Below, piece after piece: positions 40,416 through 49,897 of a stretch of DNA of 64,000 nt (positions are counted from its first letter, which is position 1; each line of letters opens with the position of its first letter). The position numbers and the translations under genes are program-made. Below the pieces are notes generated by a model that saw nothing but the letters and a program-made list of their open reading frames with translations, did not search any database and was not told the origin of the DNA. Location: assembly GCF_900156495.1 (NCBI RefSeq), contig NZ_FTNT01000009.1:124001-188000 (forward strand), written 5' to 3'. The stretch comes from Williamsia sterculiae. Its GTDB lineage: Bacteria > Actinomycetota > Actinomycetes > Mycobacteriales > Mycobacteriaceae.

Positions 40416-41945
40416 ATGAGCGAGAGTCGTTGGGCGGGTGAGCCACCGGCAGCATTTGGGTTGCTCGGTGACCTCGATGGTGCCCCCGTCAACGACCTGT
40501 TGGGCGAGATGGTGCACACCACCCAGGGGCAGTCGTTTCTGGAGTGGCGGCGGTATCGCATTGCCGCGGAGTTAGAATCTCAGCTGGTCGATGACGGCGC
40601 CGTATCCGACTACCGGGTGATCGACGCCACCGCCCTGTGTGCGACCCGGATCGCCACGGTGTTGTCCATCAGTCAGATGGCCGCCGAAGGCCTGTTGGCC
40701 GGGGCGGTCGCCTTGCGGGACCGGTTGCCGCAGGTCGCCTTGTGTCTGCGGGACGGGCAAGTCTCACCCCAGCATGTGCGGACCATCGTCTCCCGGACCG
40801 AGCTGGTCACCGACCCACAGATCGCTGCCATTGTGGATAGGGAGATCGCCGACTGCCTGCGACGGCGCGGTTCCTGGTCGACCACCCGCCTGCGGGACAT
40901 GGTCGACCGGGTCGTGTACACCCACGACCCGGACGGGGTACGGGAACGCCGCCGGGCCGCCACCGACGCGCGGTCCTTCTGGACCGAGAACGACGCCGAC
41001 GGCATGGGCGTCGTCGGGGCCAGCATGACCGCCGAGAACACCCTGCTGTTGGCGCAACGCGTGCACGCCGCCGCCGAGCACGTGTGCGCGAACGATCCGC
41101 GGACGAAGGCGGCGCGGCGGTCGGACGCTTTGCTGGCGTTGACCACCGGCATCCCCTGGGCATGTTTGTGCGACGACCCGGACTGCACCGCACCGGACGG
41201 GTGGGATGCCACCCCGTCATGGCCGGCCACCACCGCGGTGATCCACGTGGTCACCGACACCACCACCGCCACCGCGAAGGTGGAACACGGTGGTCAGCCC
41301 GGGTTCCTGCCGGGTTACGGGGTCATCTCCGCCGACCACATCCGCGACCTCGTCCACCGCCCGGACACCGTCATCCGCCCCGTCCCGACCACCGCACCCG
41401 CAGCACAACCCGGCGACCCGTACCGACCGTCCGCCGCGTTGGCGAGGTTTCTGTGGATGCGCGATCAGTACTGTGTGTGGCCCGGTTGCAACCAACCCGC
41501 CACCAGATGCGACGCCGACCACGTCGAAGAATACGACCTTGACCACCCGTCTCAGGGCGGTCAGACCACCGCCGACGACATGAACTCCAAATGCCCGTTC
41601 CATCACGGCGTGAAGACGTTCACCGAGTTCCTCGACGACCAAACCGTCGACCAGAACGGCCGTCCCGAGGTCGCCATCACCACCCCCGAAGGGCTGATCG
41701 TCGGCGGTCCGGCGCACACCGGCTACGACCTGCACCCCGAACTCGACACCATCGAGTTCACCGCACCCCCCAACGGGCCACCGCGACCACCGGCACCCGA
41801 CGAACCGACCAGGCGACGCCCTCGCCTGGAAGACAAACACGCCCGCCGGCGCCAGGAACGGGACCGCAACCGCCGCACACGCGGCCACGACCGCTGGGCA
41901 CGCGAGCACGACGACGACCACCAGACCGACCCACCACCGTTCTGA
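40416..41945 (+). CDS. DUF222 / HNH endonuclease-domain protein (13E12 repeat family)
   Basis: This protein of about 509 aa has an N-terminal DUF222 helical region (about residues 60-330: ADHIRDL at the end) and a C-terminal HNH zinc-finger nuclease domain: RDQYCVWPGCNQPATRCDADH, then CPFHHGVKT, with paired Cys ligands and the DH catalytic His. The last 70 residues are Arg/Pro/Asp-rich. The family is multi-copy in Mycobacteriales and equals the M. tuberculosis REP13E12 proteins, whose genes serve as attachment sites for phage phiRv1. ATG 40416 was chosen because TACACT lies 7 nt before it (leaderless); ATG 40386 adds ten residues. Confidence 0.88.
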   Translation: MSESRWAGEPPAAFGLLGDLDGAPVNDLLGEMVHTTQGQSFLEWRRYRIAAELESQLVDDGAVSDYRVIDATALCATRIATVLSISQMAAEGLLAGAVALRDRLPQVALCLRDGQVSPQHVRTIVSRTELVTDPQIAAIVDREIADCLRRRGSWSTTRLRDMVDRVVYTHDPDGVRERRRAATDARSFWTENDADGMGVVGASMTAENTLLLAQRVHAAAEHVCANDPRTKAARRSDALLALTTGIPWACLCDDPDCTAPDGWDATPSWPATTAVIHVVTDTTTATAKVEHGGQPGFLPGYGVISADHIRDLVHRPDTVIRPVPTTAPAAQPGDPYRPSAALARFLWMRDQYCVWPGCNQPATRCDADHVEEYDLDHPSQGGQTTADDMNSKCPFHHGVKTFTEFLDDQTVDQNGRPEVAITTPEGLIVGGPAHTGYDLHPELDTIEFTAPPNGPPRPPAPDEPTRRRPRLEDKHARRRQERDRNRRTRGHDRWAREHDDDHQTDPPPF

Positions 41946-41958
41946 CCGACGGCGTCGG

Positions 41959-42408
41959 TCAGCGTGGCGCCTGGCCGTACACGTGGTCGAAGGAGATGTG
42001 CAGGACCTGGCGACGGTCGGTGATCATCGCGCGGGTGTAGTCATCCCAGTCGGGGTGCTCTCCGGCGACCGCGCGGTACAGGTCGACCAATTCCTCGATT
42101 CCCGAGTCACCGGGTTCCGACGCGACCGGACCGAGCTCAGCATCGCCGTCGGCCACCGCATACGACCAGAAGTCGGCACTGGTGACGTGCAGCGTGACCC
42201 GTGGATCGCGAGCCACGTTGCGGGTCTTCACCCGGTCCGCCGTGACCGAGATCCGCGCCGTTCGAGTCACCGGATCGAACGCGTGATTGACGTTGGACAC
42301 CTGCGGCCTGCCGTCCCGGCGCTGGGTGATCAGTATCGACCGGTTGATCTCGGCGAACAACGCATAGAGGGCGTCGTCACGCCCGTCGGTCGGGTCGGCT
42401 GTGCTCAT
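41959..42408 (-). CDS. PPOX-class F420-dependent oxidoreductase
   Basis: This 149-aa split-barrel protein has INRSILITQRRDGRPQVSNV and the C-terminal DDYTRAMITDRRQVLHISFDHVYG, which match small F420-binding PPOX proteins (TIGR03618-type). ATG 42408 has an AGGAG site on its strand. It converges with the HNH gene 13 bp away. Confidence 0.88.
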   Translation of the reverse strand: MSTADPTDGRDDALYALFAEINRSILITQRRDGRPQVSNVNHAFDPVTRTARISVTADRVKTRNVARDPRVTLHVTSADFWSYAVADGDAELGPVASEPGDSGIEELVDLYRAVAGEHPDWDDYTRAMITDRRQVLHISFDHVYGQAPR

Positions 42409-42417
42409 CTCGGTCTC

Positions 42418-42816
42418 CTACCTTCTGTTCTTGGCCCGGACGTCGCCCGTCAACGCGGACAGGATCGCACTCACCACCGAGACGATGATCGCCCCGACGA
42501 GCGCGGTCCAGAAGCTGTTCACCCGCAGACCCCACGATCCGTGGTCGGTGATCCACGCGGTGAGCATCAACATCAGTGCGTTGACCACCAGATGGAACAA
42601 GCCCAGCGTGATCAGGTAGAACGGTGCGGACAACAAGGCGACGATCGGCTTGACCACGGCGTTGACCAGCCCGAAGATCACTGCGACGGCCAGCACGACG
42701 CCGACCTTCTCCACGGTGTTCTCGGCGCCGACGATCTGCATACCCGACAGCACGACGGTCGCCACCCAGAGGGCGACTCCGGAGATGACCACTCGCCACA
42801 GGAAGCCCACATCCAC
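42418..42816 (-). CDS. Holin-like four-helix membrane protein (phage_holin_4/YvlD type)
   Basis: This 132-aa protein has four hydrophobic segments. [24 protein letters not shown] is the family signature, followed by [13 protein letters not shown]. Despite the holin name, chromosomal members are housekeeping membrane proteins of unknown role. GTG 42816 (MDVGFLWR) is the most plausible start. It ends 9 bp before the PPOX gene start on the same strand. Confidence 0.82.
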   Translation of the reverse strand: MDVGFLWRVVISGVALWVATVVLSGMQIVGAENTVEKVGVVLAVAVIFGLVNAVVKPIVALLSAPFYLITLGLFHLVVNALMLMLTAWITDHGSWGLRVNSFWTALVGAIIVSVVSAILSALTGDVRAKNRR

Positions 42817-42867
42817 GATTGTGCCAGCGCACCGATCGCGAGGTGTCGGTCGCGGCAGCGAGCACAT

Positions 42868-42897
42868 TTGTCCTGGAACGGCCTCGAAGCGTAAGAT
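42868..42897 (+). promoter_or_regulatory. Promoter of infA / alpha block
   Basis: TTGTCC (42868-42873), 18-nt spacer, TAAGAT (42892-42897). Transcription would begin near 42903, leaving about 115 nt of leader before infA. The start region (GCTGGTGCC) differs from the GGTTGCCC of the other three blocks. Confidence 0.55.
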
Positions 42898-43018
42898 CGA
42901 ACGCTGGTGCCGCGCGCGCCCGCGTTCTCGTGTCCGGCTCCAGTCGGGACTTCCACGATGAACCGGAGTCGTCGCGTGCGCCACACGGTAACCGACAACT
43001 CCTGAGATTGTGGAGGAC

Positions 43019-43240
43019 ATGGCCAAGAAAGACGGCGCCATCGAGGTCGAGGGTCGCGTGGTCGAGCCCCTGCCCAATGCGATGTTTCGCATCGAGCTGG
43101 AGAACGGACACAAGGTCCTTGCCCACATCAGCGGCAAGATGCGGCAGCACTACATCCGCATCCTGCCCGAGGATCGCGTGGTGGTGGAGCTCTCGCCCTA
43201 CGACCTCGCCCGCGGACGCATCGTTTACCGCTACAAGTAA
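43019..43240 (+). CDS. infA: Translation initiation factor IF-1
   Basis: The 73-aa OB-fold factor occupies the 30S A site. [20 protein letters not shown] and [20 protein letters not shown] are canonical. ATG 43019 sits behind GTGGAGGAC; a frame start three codons earlier is less likely. Confidence 0.98.
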   Translation: MAKKDGAIEVEGRVVEPLPNAMFRIELENGHKVLAHISGKMRQHYIRILPEDRVVVELSPYDLARGRIVYRYK

Positions 43241-43328
43241 GACTTCCCGGGCGACCTGCCTGGGAGATCCAACACCCTCGCACGCGGCGTGCTGCCGTGC
43301 GCGCGGGGCGACGAGCAGGAGATTTGAC

Positions 43329-43442
43329 GTGAAGGTTCAGCCGAGCGTCAAGCCGATCTGCGAAAAGTGCAAGGTGATCCGCCGTAACGGGCGGGTCATG
43401 GTGATCTGCGACAACCTGCGTCACAAGCAGCGTCAGGGCTGA
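43329..43442 (+). CDS. rpmJ: 50S ribosomal protein L36, zinc-binding type
   Basis: The 37-aa L36 protein starts at GTG 43329 ([20 protein letters not shown]). Zinc ligands Cys11, Cys14, Cys27 and His32 are all present, so this is the C+ form. A GGAGATTTGAC site precedes it. The 178-bp gap after it, up to rpsM, holds no gene; no confident promoter was found there. Confidence 0.97.
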   Translation: MKVQPSVKPICEKCKVIRRNGRVMVICDNLRHKQRQG

Positions 43443-43620
43443 TCAGCGCCTTTCCAGGTTGCTTGAGAACAACACAACTGAACACGGGATAGAAGAGAAC
43501 CTCCCAGCACCAGCGGTGACAGACGCGTCGCCGCCCACCTCCGGATCAGAGGCCGGAGCCCGACAAGAGATTCGGGGCGGACCGGGAGCAGACCTCTGAC
43601 AACGAGAAGGAAACCGCCAC

Positions 43621-43989
43621 ATGGCACGTGTTGCTGGTGTCGACCTCCCGCGCGAGAAGCGCCTGGAGATCGCACTGACCTACATCTACGGAGTCGGTCG
43701 CACCACATCGAAGGAGATCCTCGCGGGTACCGGTCTGAGCGCCGACCTGCGGGCCAAGGACCTGACCGATGCGGACGTCGCGAAACTGCGTGAGTACATC
43801 GAGAACTCGGTGAAGGTCGAGGGTGACCTGCGTCGCGAGGTGCAGGCCGATATCCGTCGCAAGATCGAGATCGGCTGCTACCAGGGTCTGCGCCACCGTC
43901 GTGGCCTGCCCGTCCACGGACAGCGCACCAAGACCAATGCCCGCACTCGCAAGGGCCCCAAGAAGACCATCGCCGGGAAGAAGAAGTAA
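43621..43989 (+). CDS. rpsM: 30S ribosomal protein S13
   Basis: The 122-aa S13 protein bridges the subunits and contacts P-site t[23 protein letters not shown] and the C-terminal [20 protein letters not shown] are conserved. It lies 3 bp before rpsK. Confidence 0.98.
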   Translation: MARVAGVDLPREKRLEIALTYIYGVGRTTSKEILAGTGLSADLRAKDLTDADVAKLREYIENSVKVEGDLRREVQADIRRKIEIGCYQGLRHRRGLPVHGQRTKTNARTRKGPKKTIAGKKK

Positions 43990-43992
43990 TCC

Positions 43993-44400
43993 ATGCCTCC
44001 GAAGTCACGCAGCGCAGGCCCCAAGAAGGGCACTCGTCGCAGGGACAAGAAGAACGTCCCGCACGGCAGCGCGCACATCAAGTCCACGTTCAACAACACG
44101 ATCGTCTCGATCACCGACCCCGCAGGCAACGTGATCAGCTGGGCGTCGTCGGGCCACGTCGGCTTCAAGGGGTCGCGTAAGAGCACCCCGTTCGCCGCGC
44201 AGCTCGCGGCCGAGAACGCCGCCCGCAAGGCGCAGGAACACGGCGTCAAGAAGGTCGACGTGTTCGTCAAGGGCCCGGGTTCCGGTCGTGAGACCGCCAT
44301 CCGCTCCCTGCAGGCCGCCGGCCTCGAGGTCGGCACCATCTCCGATGTCACCCCGCAGCCGCACAACGGTTGCCGTCCGCCCAAGCGGCGTCGGGTCTAG
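43993..44400 (+). CDS. rpsK: 30S ribosomal protein S11
   Basis: The 135-aa S11 protein is a platform component of the mRNA exit site. [20 protein letters not shown] and the C-terminal [13 protein letters not shown] are diagnostic. Confidence 0.98.
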   Translation: MPPKSRSAGPKKGTRRRDKKNVPHGSAHIKSTFNNTIVSITDPAGNVISWASSGHVGFKGSRKSTPFAAQLAAENAARKAQEHGVKKVDVFVKGPGSGRETAIRSLQAAGLEVGTISDVTPQPHNGCRPPKRRRV

Positions 44401-44423
44401 CGGGAAAGGAAGGAACCGAACTC

Positions 44424-45029
44424 ATGGCTCGTTACACCGGCCCCGCAACCAAGAAATCGCGTCGCCTTCGCGTCGACCTCATCGGAGGCGACCAGGCATT
44501 CGAGCGTCGCCCCTACCCGCCCGGCCAGCACGGTCGCGCGCGGATCAAGGAGAGCGAATACCTGCTGCAGCTGCAGGAGAAGCAGAAGGCCCGCTACACC
44601 TACGGCGTGCTGGAGAAGCAGTTCCGCCGCTACTACGCAGAGGCCAACCGCCGCACCGGCAAGACCGGTGACGAGCTGCTGCGCCTGCTGGAGACCCGCC
44701 TGGACAACGTCGTGTATCGCGCCGGACTGGCCCGCACCCGTCGTCAGGCTCGCCAGCTGGTCAGTCACGGCCACTTCACCGTCAACGGCGTGAACGTGAA
44801 CATCCCCAGCTACCAGGTCAGCCAGTACGACATCATCGATGTCCGGCCGAAGTCGCTGCAGACCGTGCCGTTCCAGATCGCCAAGGAACTGCAGGGCGAC
44901 CGACCGGTCCCCGGTTGGCTGCAGGTCGTGCCGTCGACCCTGCGCATCCTCGTGCACTCGGTGCCCGACCGCGCGCAGATCGACGTCCCGCTGCAGGAAC
45001 AGCTCATCGTCGAGTTCTACTCGAAGTAA
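44424..45029 (+). CDS. rpsD: 30S ribosomal protein S4
   Basis: The 201-aa S4 protein starts 16S folding. ATG 44424 (MARYTGPATKKSRRLRVDL) was chosen over a frame that overlaps rpsK. The S4 RNA-binding domain is at about residues 90-150 (LDNVVYRAGLARTRRQARQL). This is the form without the N-terminal zinc cysteines. In enterobacteria S4 represses the alpha operon; no such site was identified here. Confidence 0.98.
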   Translation: MARYTGPATKKSRRLRVDLIGGDQAFERRPYPPGQHGRARIKESEYLLQLQEKQKARYTYGVLEKQFRRYYAEANRRTGKTGDELLRLLETRLDNVVYRAGLARTRRQARQLVSHGHFTVNGVNVNIPSYQVSQYDIIDVRPKSLQTVPFQIAKELQGDRPVPGWLQVVPSTLRILVHSVPDRAQIDVPLQEQLIVEFYSK

Positions 45030-45128
45030 TCACCAGGGGCCTCGCCCCCTCGATACCGAACCGCAGCAGCGGCTCGGTCCGCTTCTAGGTCGTCATATAG
45101 CGGTCGACCACAAGGAGAAGAAACAAGA

Positions 45129-46184
45129 ATGCTCATCTCACAGCGACCCACTCTGTCCGAAGAGGTCATCGCCGACGACCGGTCCCGGTTCGTCATCGAG
45201 CCGCTCGAGCCCGGCTTCGGGTACACCCTGGGCAACTCGCTGCGTCGTACCCTGCTGTCGTCCATCCCCGGCGCGGCCGTGACCAGCATCCGCATCGACG
45301 GCGTGCTGCACGAGTTCACCACCGTCCCCGGGGTCAAGGAAGACGTCACCGAGATCATCCTGAACCTCAAGGGTCTGGTCGTGAGCTCGGAAGAGGACGA
45401 GCCGGTCACCATGTACGTGCGCAAGCAGGGACCCGGCGCGGTCACCGGTGCCGACATCGTGCCGCCTGCGGGTGTCACCGTGCACAACCCGGATCTGCAC
45501 ATCGCCACCCTGAACGACAAGGGCAAGCTCGAGGTCGAGCTGGTCGTCGAGCGCGGTCGCGGCTACGTCCCCGCCGTGCAGAACAAGGCGTCCGGTGCCG
45601 AGATCGGCCGTATCCCGGTCGACTCGATCTACTCTCCGGTGCTCAAGGTGACCTACAAGGTCGAGGCCACCCGTGTGGAGCAGCGCACCGACTTCGACCG
45701 CCTGGTGCTCGACGTGGAGACCAAGAACTCCATCACCGCCCGGGATGCGCTGGCTTCGGCGGGCAAGACCCTGGTGGAGCTGTTCGGACTGGCCCGTGAG
45801 CTCAACGTCGCGGCCGAGGGCATCGAGATCGGACCGTCGCCCGCCGAGGCCGATCACATCGCCTCGTTCAGCCTGCCGATCGAGGACCTGGAGCTGACCG
45901 TCCGGTCGTACAACTGCCTCAAGCGCGAAGGTGTGCACACCGTGGGTGAGCTGGTCGCCCGCACCGAGTCGGACCTGCTCGACATCCGCAACTTCGGGCA
46001 GAAGTCGATCGACGAGGTCAAGGTCAAGCTGCACGCGCTGGGGTTGTCGCTCAAGGACTCCCCGGCCAGCTTCGACCCGTCGCAGGTTGCCGGGTACGAC
46101 CCGGCCACCGGCACCTGGAGCGAAGAAGTCGCCTTCACCGACAGCGATGCCGGTGAGGACTACGCAGAAACCGAGCAGCTCTGA
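45129..46184 (+). CDS. rpoA: RNA polymerase subunit alpha
   Basis: The 351-aa subunit has the N-terminal assembly domain (residues 1-230; [20 protein letters not shown]), a linker and the C-terminal DNA-binding domain (about 245-320; [31 protein letters not shown]). The acidic C-terminal tail is usual in actinobacteria. A CACAAGGAGAAGA site precedes ATG 45129 after a 99-bp gap. Confidence 0.98.
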   Translation: MLISQRPTLSEEVIADDRSRFVIEPLEPGFGYTLGNSLRRTLLSSIPGAAVTSIRIDGVLHEFTTVPGVKEDVTEIILNLKGLVVSSEEDEPVTMYVRKQGPGAVTGADIVPPAGVTVHNPDLHIATLNDKGKLEVELVVERGRGYVPAVQNKASGAEIGRIPVDSIYSPVLKVTYKVEATRVEQRTDFDRLVLDVETKNSITARDALASAGKTLVELFGLARELNVAAEGIEIGPSPAEADHIASFSLPIEDLELTVRSYNCLKREGVHTVGELVARTESDLLDIRNFGQKSIDEVKVKLHALGLSLKDSPASFDPSQVAGYDPATGTWSEEVAFTDSDAGEDYAETEQL

Positions 46185-46273
46185 CGCGCTGACGGCCGAG
46201 ACCGAACAGCTGTAGAGAACCCCTCAACACCCCCTCCCGGCCGAGAGGCCGCGAGCCCACCTAGGAGTTACCA

Positions 46274-47047
46274 ATGCCCAAGCCCACCAAGGGTGCCCGC
46301 CTCGGCGGTTCGGCGTCGCATCAGAAGGCGATGTTGGCCAACCTCGCCACCTCGTTGTTCGAGCACGGCCGGATCACCACCACCGAGGCCAAGGCGAAGC
46401 GACTGCGTCCGTACGCGGAGAAGCTGATCACCCACGCCAAGGCCGGCACGCTGGCTCATCGCCGTGAGGTGCTCAAGGACATCCGGGACAAGGACATCGT
46501 GCACACGCTGTTCGCCGAGATCGGACCGTTCTTCGCCGATCGTCCGGGCGGTTACACCCGCATCATCAAGACGCTGCCGCGCAAGGGCGACAACGCCCCG
46601 ATGGCCGTGATCGAGCTGGTCCGGGAGAACACCGCGTCGTCGGAGGCCAACCGCGCCACCCGTGCCGCGGCGTCACGCAAGGCCGCTGCTGCCGCGCCTG
46701 CCGAGGAGAACGTGGTGGAGGCCGTCGAGGCCGACGCCACCGATGCCGAGGTCGCCAACGCCGACGCCGTCGCCGAGGGCCTCACCGACGAGACGACCGC
46801 AGAGAGCGCCGCGGAGATCTCCGACGACGACGCCGCCGATCTGCCCGCCGGTGCGCACGCGCCGCTGGCCGACGACGCGCAGCCCGAGGGCTTCCCGATC
46901 AAGGGCAACGAGAGCTCCAAGCTCTACCACCGCCCGGGAACCCGGTTCTACGACTCGACCGTTGCCGAGATCTGGTTCGCGACCGACGCGGACGCCGAGG
47001 CCGCGGGCTACTCGCTGCCGAAGAGTCAGCAGGAGTCCGAGGACTGA
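46274..47047 (+). CDS. rplQ: 50S ribosomal protein L17 with acidic linker and extra C-terminal module
   Basis: The protein is 257 aa, far longer than L17 cores of about 120 aa. Residues 1-118 are normal L17 ([40 protein letters not shown]). Residues 119-205 are an Ala/Glu/Asp-rich linker. Residues 206-257 form a separate module, [20 protein letters not shown] and [18 protein letters not shown], which I recall as a small domain at the C-termini of assorted actinobacterial proteins. Its role in a ribosomal protein is unknown. The TGA stop overlaps the presumed CTG start of truA. Confidence 0.95.
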   Translation: MPKPTKGARLGGSASHQKAMLANLATSLFEHGRITTTEAKAKRLRPYAEKLITHAKAGTLAHRREVLKDIRDKDIVHTLFAEIGPFFADRPGGYTRIIKTLPRKGDNAPMAVIELVRENTASSEANRATRAAASRKAAAAAPAEENVVEAVEADATDAEVANADAVAEGLTDETTAESAAEISDDDAADLPAGAHAPLADDAQPEGFPIKGNESSKLYHRPGTRFYDSTVAEIWFATDADAEAAGYSLPKSQQESED

Positions 47048-47940
47048 GCGCAGTCAACGAACCCGAACCCGCCGTCACCGCATCCGGTGACGGCGGGTTC
47101 GTTCGTCTGCGGCTCGACGTCGGGTACGACGGCACCGATTTCCGTGGCTGGGCGAGTCAACCCGGTCACCGGACGGTCTGCGGGACCATCGAGTCGACGC
47201 TGTCCACCGTGCTGCGCTGTCCGATTCGGCTCACCGTGGCCGGCCGCACCGACAGCGGTGTCCACGCCACCGGTCAGGTGGCGCACTGCGACGTTCCACG
47301 CGCGTCGTTGCGGACCCGGTCCATCGACGGTGATCCGTCACGGCTGGTGCGGCGGTTGGCCAAGATGCTGCCCGACGACGTCCGGGTGAAGGCGCTGACC
47401 GAGGTGTCGGATGACTTCGACGCCCGGTTCTCGGCGCTCCGCAGGCACTACGGATATCGGCTCACCGACCGTCCCTGGGGTGCCGAGCCGGTGCACGCGC
47501 GGACCACCGGGGTGTGGACCCGACCGCTGGACGAGACGGTGATGAACGCGGCGTCGCGCCGGTTGGTGGGGCTCAACGACTTTGCCGCGTTCTGCCGGTA
47601 CCGCGAGGGTTCGACCACGATTCGCGACCTGCAACGCTTCGAATGGAATCGTGGCGCCGATGGTGTGTTGACCGGCGTGGTGGTCGCCGACGCGTTCTGC
47701 TGGTCGATGGTCCGTTCGTTGGTGGGCGCGGTGGCCACCGTCGGAGACGGCCGTCGCGACATCGACTGGTGTGGTGCATTGTTGACCGAACGATCGCGGT
47801 CGGCACAGGTGCCGGTGTCGGAGGCCCGCGGACTCACCCTGGTCGGGGTCGACTACCCGCCGCCCGATCAGTGGGCGGCGAGGACCCAGCGCACCCGCGA
47901 CATCCGCGACGCCGGGGACGTGACCGGTGGGTGCTGCTGA
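47044..47940 (+). CDS. truA: tRNA pseudouridine synthase A, apparent CTG start
   Basis: This enzyme of about 298 aa makes pseudouridine at positions 38-40 of tRNA. The catalytic Asp is in [33 protein letters not shown] is the N-terminal core. No ATG, GTG or TTG lies upstream of this core in the frame; the first is GTG 47209, which would delete the core. CTG 47044 overlaps the rplQ stop as CTGA and has AGGAG at 47031-47035, 8 nt away. A 16-bp hairpin (47065-47100) falls within the first 20 codons. Identity is firm; the start is inferred. Confidence 0.93.
   Translation: MSAVNEPEPAVTASGDGGFVRLRLDVGYDGTDFRGWASQPGHRTVCGTIESTLSTVLRCPIRLTVAGRTDSGVHATGQVAHCDVPRASLRTRSIDGDPSRLVRRLAKMLPDDVRVKALTEVSDDFDARFSALRRHYGYRLTDRPWGAEPVHARTTGVWTRPLDETVMNAASRRLVGLNDFAAFCRYREGSTTIRDLQRFEWNRGADGVLTGVVVADAFCWSMVRSLVGAVATVGDGRRDIDWCGALLTERSRSAQVPVSEARGLTLVGVDYPPPDQWAARTQRTRDIRDAGDVTGGCC
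47065..47100 (+). terminator. Perfect 16-bp hairpin between rplQ and the truA core
   Basis: Stem 47065-47080 pairs with 47085-47100 around a CATC loop, followed by GTTCGTCT. It is as strong as the hairpins after rpsQ and rpsN, so it may attenuate transcription out of the ribosomal operon. It lies inside the coding frame if truA starts at CTG 47044. Confidence 0.6.
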
Positions 47941-47946
47941 CGGGAC

Positions 47947-48435
47947 TCAGTCGCGCAGGACGCGCCCTTGACCGTCACGAACATTGCCGGTGAACATCAT
48001 GATCGCGTCGACCAGCACCCAGATGGACAGGCCGAACAATATGAACAGGCCGATGAAGAATATCGTGCTGATCAGCCCGACGATGAAGAGCAGCAGCTGA
48101 GCGACCCCGATCGCCGTCGACCCGATGTAGAAGCGCCCGATCCCGAACATGCCGAGGAAGAACTGCAGCAGTCCGGCGGCGACCTTCGACTTGTCCGACA
48201 ACGGCTCGCCGGTGCGCGGATCCCGACCGAAGGGTGCCGACGGGTCGACCCCGTACGGGTACGCAGGGGGTTGGCCCTGACCGTATCCGGGAACGGGCTG
48301 CCCGTAGGGCGACGGCTGTTGTGGCGGGACCGGTTGTTGGTACGAATACGGTTGCGGCACCGACGGATACGGCTGCTGCCCACCGTGCTCGGCGAACGGG
48401 TCGTCGTCGGGCCGGTAAGGGTTGGGGTACGTCAT
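47947..48435 (-). CDS. TM2-domain membrane protein with Pro/Gln/Tyr-rich arm
   Basis: This 162-aa protein has a disordered N-terminal arm (residues 1-85; PYPSVPQPYSYQQPVPPQQP) and a TM2 domain: SKVAAGLLQFFLGMFGIGRF then two helices, with DP(R)TGEPLSDKS before it. TM2 proteins are common and of unknown function. ATG 48435 was chosen as the usual MTYPNPY-type start. It ends 6 bp from truA, convergent. Confidence 0.85.
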   Translation of the reverse strand: MTYPNPYRPDDDPFAEHGGQQPYPSVPQPYSYQQPVPPQQPSPYGQPVPGYGQGQPPAYPYGVDPSAPFGRDPRTGEPLSDKSKVAAGLLQFFLGMFGIGRFYIGSTAIGVAQLLLFIVGLISTIFFIGLFILFGLSIWVLVDAIMMFTGNVRDGQGRVLRD

Positions 48436-48500
48436 GTGTGCAGCATGGCACACGGATCGGACGACCACCGGCCGATGGTGTCGACCGAACGGACGACGGA

Positions 48501-49574
48501 TCAGGTCGCGCTGCGCTCGTCGTCGAAGGCATCGAACACGGCCTCGCGGGTGTGGGCGTCACCGGTGATGGCGACCCCGCCCTGTCCCTCGGTGAGCAAC
48601 TGTCGCCAGTTGTCCGGGTCGAAGACGATCGGCGGGTTGGCGTCCGCGAAGGCGATGATGTCACCGGCGAATCGCTGCGGGTCGTTGTGGAAGGGGAAGT
48701 GTCCCGCGCCGCGGAACGTCTCCAACCGAGAATGCGGGATGGCGCTGTGGGCCAGCGTCGCGTGCCCGTAGGGGATGACGGTGTCCTCGTCCCCCCAGAT
48801 CAACAACACCGGCAGACGCTCGGTGAGGTAACAGCGGTCCAGCATCGTCACCACCTGTCCGCGCCAGTCGACCACCGCCCGGAGGGTGCGGGTGAACGCC
48901 GACCAGGCGACCGGATCGGCGAGATCACCCATCACCCGCATGAGGTCGTCGGCATCATTGAGCAGTTGCCGCGGTGACAGCGACCGCGGCAGTCCTGGAA
49001 TGTGCGGGGCGGCCGACAATCGGGTGGCGGCGAACCGCAGCGTGGGTAGCACCCCGGGCACGCGCATCAGGACGAGGAACTCGTGGACGATCGGCATCGA
49101 CGCCAGTCGCAGGGCCGGGTTCACGTCGCGAGTGACACCGCCGGCCGCCACCAGGATGAGGCGCTCGACCATCCGGGGGAACTGATAGCAGAACTGCATG
49201 GCGACACCACCGCCGAGCGAGTGTCCGACGACTGTCACCCTGTCGTGCCCGAGCACGGTGAGCAGATCGCGCATTCCGTTGGCGAAGGCGGCCACCGAAT
49301 AGTCGGCCCGCGGTTTGTCGGACAACCCGTGTCCGAGCAGGTCCGGCGCGATGACGGTGAACCGCTGGGCCAGCAGCGGGATCACCTCGTCGAAGGTGGA
49401 GGAGTTGTCGCCGATGCCGTGGACCAGGAGAAGCGCCGGACCGGATCCGGCGATCCGGAATGCACGCTTGTACCCGTGAATGATCCGGTACTCGACACGG
49501 GTCTCGGTGGCGTTGACCGGACGCAGCTTTGCCTGACCGGTGCGGCCCGGTGGTGTGCTGGTGGGTGTGGTCAT
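48501..49574 (-). CDS. Alpha/beta-hydrolase
   Basis: This 357-aa cytosolic hydrolase has oxyanion motif LLVHGIGDNSSTF, nucleophile elbow VVGHSLGGGVAMQF, acid region LIWGDEDTVIP and catalytic His in FRGAGHFPFHNDP. The closest fold class is haloalkane-dehalogenase/epoxide-hydrolase-like esterases; the substrate cannot be told. ATG 49574 sits behind GAGGAGGTG. The C-terminal 40 residues extend past the fold. Confidence 0.92.
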   Translation of the reverse strand: MTTPTSTPPGRTGQAKLRPVNATETRVEYRIIHGYKRAFRIAGSGPALLLVHGIGDNSSTFDEVIPLLAQRFTVIAPDLLGHGLSDKPRADYSVAAFANGMRDLLTVLGHDRVTVVGHSLGGGVAMQFCYQFPRMVERLILVAAGGVTRDVNPALRLASMPIVHEFLVLMRVPGVLPTLRFAATRLSAAPHIPGLPRSLSPRQLLNDADDLMRVMGDLADPVAWSAFTRTLRAVVDWRGQVVTMLDRCYLTERLPVLLIWGDEDTVIPYGHATLAHSAIPHSRLETFRGAGHFPFHNDPQRFAGDIIAFADANPPIVFDPDNWRQLLTEGQGGVAITGDAHTREAVFDAFDDERSAT

Positions 49575-49897
49575 CGGGTACACCTCCTCGGTTTGGTGTC
49601 TCGTAGTGCGGGCTGCAGTTCAGTGAACCCTACGGGTCGGCGGATCGGCGTCGATGTTGCAGGCAATTAACGTGTGACCCCGCCACGATGGCGACACCTC
49701 TGGTGATCCAGGTCTCTCGTGGGGTGGGCGCCGGTCGCCGGAGCGGTGGTCATCACGTCCTGGCGCCAGGTTCTTCCGCGTCCGGGACACGCGAGGTGAA
49801 CACCGCGTGTGAACGGGGTCGAACGCCCTGGTGAACACAGCAGACCTGCAGGTCCCGTGAGGTCGGCGCGGAAAGATGCGTGCGTACCCTCGATGCG
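49575..49897. other. Intergenic region between hydrolase and DedA genes
   Basis: This 323-bp divergent spacer holds the hydrolase ribosome site near 49582-49586 and a TACCCT -10 box (49885-49890) for the DedA gene. Direct repeats of GGTGAACAC (about 49795 and 49830) and the 12-bp palindrome GACCTGCAGGTC (49843-49854) are visible. No gene was found. Confidence 0.5.

Noticed and set aside
40416..41945. DUF222-HNH gene as part of a mobile element or intein
   Set aside because: It is a free-standing gene with no repeats at its ends and no host gene interrupted; 13E12 proteins are dispersed paralogues.
42418..42816. Holin-like gene as a prophage remnant
   Set aside because: The family is chromosomal and widespread; no other phage genes lie nearby.
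43443..43620. Promoter between rpmJ and rpsM
   Set aside because: TTGAGA with GGGATA at 17-nt spacing is too weak a match; read-through from the infA promoter explains expression.
49843..49854. 12-bp palindrome GACCTGCAGGTC upstream of DedA
   Set aside because: Short GC-rich palindromes occur by chance at this base composition; no regulator is linked to it.
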